Part shown: positions 62,756 to 64,000 of the stretch, in pieces
Position numbering within the stretch: position 1 is the first letter of the stretch
Layout: the number at the start of each line of letters is the position of its first letter
Assembly (NCBI RefSeq): GCF_017968885.1
Contig: NZ_CP072913.1
Span: 2,278,001 to 2,342,000, forward strand
Direction: 5' to 3'
DNA: 64,000 nt
From: Pseudomonas sp. Tri1
GTDB taxonomy: Bacteria > Pseudomonadota > Gammaproteobacteria > Pseudomonadales > Pseudomonadaceae
Translations under genes and position numbers: made by a program
The notes under the pieces: model-generated
What the model saw: only the letters and a program-made list of their open reading frames with translations
What the model was told of the DNA's origin: nothing
Database searches by the model: none

Positions 62756-63256
62756 ATGGAAGCCTGGTGGCATGAAGTCTGGATGACCCTGCAAGCGGAA
62801 TTCGCCGACATCACCGATGCCCAGCAGATGACCAGGGTCACGGTGCGCTTGCTGATGGCGGCGCTGCTGGGGGGCATCCTGGGTTTCGAGCGCGAACACA
62901 AGGGCAAGGCTGCTGGCGTGCGTACCCACATGCTCGTGGCCCTGGGGGCTGCGTTGTTCGTGCTGGTGCCGCAAATGTCCGGCTCCCAGGCCGACGCCAT
63001 GAGCCGGGTGATCCAAGGCGTTGTCGCCGGCATCGGTTTTCTCGGTGCCGGCACGATCCTGAAAAACAATGACGGCGACGAAAGCCATGTCAAAGGCCTG
63101 ACCACCGCCGCCGGTCTGTGGATGACCGCCGCCATCGGCGTCGCTGCCGGGCTGGGCCGGGAGGCGACGGCGGTGCTGAGTACGATACTGGCGCTGGTGA
63201 TCTTCAGTGTGATGCCGGTGATCGTCCGGGCACTGGAGAGGCAAGACAAGCCGTGA
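62756..63256 (+). CDS. MgtC/SapB-family membrane protein
   Basis: A 166-residue inner-membrane protein with about four or five hydrophobic segments. MgtC-family features are VRLLMAALLGGILGFEREHKGKAAGVRTHMLVALGAALFVLV, VIQGVVAGIGFLGAGTILKN and TTAAGLWMTAAIGVAAGLG. MgtC proteins help survival in low magnesium and bind or modulate ATP synthase. Start ATG 62756; no C-terminal ACT-like domain, so it belongs to the short forms. Confidence 0.88.
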   Translation: MEAWWHEVWMTLQAEFADITDAQQMTRVTVRLLMAALLGGILGFEREHKGKAAGVRTHMLVALGAALFVLVPQMSGSQADAMSRVIQGVVAGIGFLGAGTILKNNDGDESHVKGLTTAAGLWMTAAIGVAAGLGREATAVLSTILALVIFSVMPVIVRALERQDKP

Positions 63257-63282
63257 CCTGGCTTTCAGACAAAACGCAGGCA

Positions 63283-63375
63283 CCTGTGGGAGCGAGCTTG
63301 CTCGCGATGGCGGTTTGTCTGCCAACGTCTATACAGACTGATCCAACGCTATCGCGAGCAAGCTCGCCCCCACAG
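63283..63375. repeat. REP doublet (REPIN)
   Basis: TGTGGGAGCGAGCTTGCTCGCGATGG faces TATCGCGAGCAAGCTCGCCCCCACAG, between the convergent MgtC gene and the small Pro-rich gene. Confidence 0.88.
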
Positions 63376-63415
63376 GTTTTTTGCCATTCGGATCCTTTAT
63401 TTCTACGCTGTTGGA

Positions 63416-63580
63416 TCAAACCCGCTCCGGCAGCGGCTCGCTCGGCGGATCGCCCAACGGCGGCTGTGGATCGAGCGGCGGGTCTTTCTTCGGAATCGGT
63501 TCCGGATCAGGGCCGGGCGGTGGCAAGGTGGGGTCGTCGATGTTCGGATCGGGTGTTTCGGCCGGGATGGGAATATTCAT
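63416..63580 (-). CDS. 54-residue proline-rich small protein
   Basis: A short gene encoding MNIPIPAETPDPNIDDPTLP and, after further Pro/Asp-rich residues, ending PPSEPLPERV. About a third of the residues are proline and there is no membrane segment or signal peptide. GGAG lies ten bases before the ATG. Similar short Pro-rich proteins occur in pseudomonads without a known role. It is likely disordered. Confidence 0.65.
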   Translation of the reverse strand: MNIPIPAETPDPNIDDPTLPPPGPDPEPIPKKDPPLDPQPPLGDPPSEPLPERV

Positions 63581-63789
63581 CGGGACGGGTCTCCGTGACG
63601 CACATGGCTTGAGTCGTGCTTATTGTTGTTGACCACCTTGCGCCGGGTTCGATCCCCGGAGCATCGGGGCAAATCCCTCTGAACTTTTAACCGCTGATTC
63701 GGTTCGGAGTTTAAGTGAGTTTTTTCAGGGACCCGTTGGGCCTTTACCGCCACAAGCGCGTCCATGGGGCGTAAAAGGAGTGATGCTCG

Positions 63790-64000
63790 ATGACTGCTGA
63801 ACACCCGACTGACTTGGCCTATAACCCGCATCTGCCGTTGTCCCAGGCCCTGTTGTTGCCGCGTATCGCGATTGAAAGCACCATGCCGGTGATCGACGGC
63901 GGGCAATTCGCGGCCAAGGCCGTGGCCGGGCAGGACGTGACGGTGACCAGCAAAGTGTTCGCCGATGGTCATGACAAACTGGCCGTACGCATTCGTTGGC
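63790..64000 (+). CDS. glgE: Alpha-1,4-glucan:maltose-1-phosphate maltosyltransferase (GlgE), N-terminal part
   Basis: The gene starts at ATG 63790 and runs off the right edge after 70 codons. The visible part (LPRIAIESTMPVIDGGQFAAKAVAGQDVTVTSKVFADGHDKLAVRIRW) is the N-terminal beta domain of GlgE (DUF3416), ahead of the GH13 barrel that is outside the window. GlgE lengthens alpha-glucans with maltose-1-phosphate in the trehalose-to-glycogen route. A small ATG at 63783 is out of frame. Confidence 0.85.
   Translation, partial: MTAEHPTDLAYNPHLPLSQALLLPRIAIESTMPVIDGGQFAAKAVAGQDVTVTSKVFADGHDKLAVRIRW

Overview
The window is a stretch of chromosome from a fluorescent pseudomonad, most likely of the Pseudomonas fluorescens/corrugata/brassicacearum group. 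The evidence is high-GC coding, a leucine/isovalerate (liu) cluster, a PrrF-type iron sRNA, a CrcY-type catabolite-repression sRNA, many REP doublets (REPINs) with a TGTGGGAGCGAGCTTGCTCGC core, and Pseudomonas-typical small families (DUF6124, DUF3203, DUF1615). I saw no tRNA, rRNA, prophage, insertion sequence or CRISPR array. The read is assigned from the sequence alone.

Layout. 1-2 kb: end of an M14 carboxypeptidase gene, the Fur-controlled PrrF sRNA, a DUF6124 protein and a LexA/PrtR-like repressor that has lost its self-cleavage residues. 2-11.5 kb: liuABCD, an acyl-CoA ligase, the CrcY-like sRNA, liuE and the MerR regulator liuR, tied together by LiuR-type palindromes; liuB carries a one-base frameshift. 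11.6-15 kb: LysR regulator, acyl-CoA dehydrogenase, oxaloacetate decarboxylase. 15.2-22.4 kb: a tight seven-gene operon (RpiR regulator, cysteine hydrolase, glutamine-synthetase-like ligase, N-formylglutamate-amidohydrolase-like protein, PuuP-like permease, two arginine succinyltransferase-like proteins) with no function I can name; it is the best candidate for an undescribed catabolic system. 22.7-25.6 kb: cobF with a phosphatase, FtrA regulator and a rhodanese. 25.9-28.7 kb: an AotJ/AotO-like pair and a secreted esterase.

28.8-35.6 kb: regulators, two small DMT proteins, and a nucleoside uptake pair (Tsx channel and NUP) behind a PurR/LacI-like operator. 35.9-38 kb: selD-selU (selenouridine in tRNA). 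38-43.9 kb: phosphatase, two glutathione transferases, a second (Zn-type) HemB, a frameshifted DUF1615 lipoprotein and a secreted protein made of fourteen 13-residue repeats. 44-47.5 kb: pqiA-pqiA-pqiB-pqiC lipid-transport operon. 47.6-55.9 kb: CBS protein, DNA polymerase II, aldo-keto reductase, galactose mutarotase with a Crc/Hfq-type CA motif, a frameshifted lipoprotein, TauE exporter, DUF4174 protein. 56-64 kb: class C beta-lactamase, Dyp peroxidase, SDR, MocR regulator, CcoG, DUF3203, MgtC, a 54-residue Pro-rich protein and the start of glgE.

Themes. Carbon-source control links the window: the CrcY-like RNA would titrate Hfq/Crc, and galM carries a target-like site. Arginine/amine metabolism recurs (AruF/AruG-like, AotJ/AotO-like, glutamyl-amide ligase). 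Three genes are broken by a single missing base in a G/C run, which could be real or an assembly artefact.
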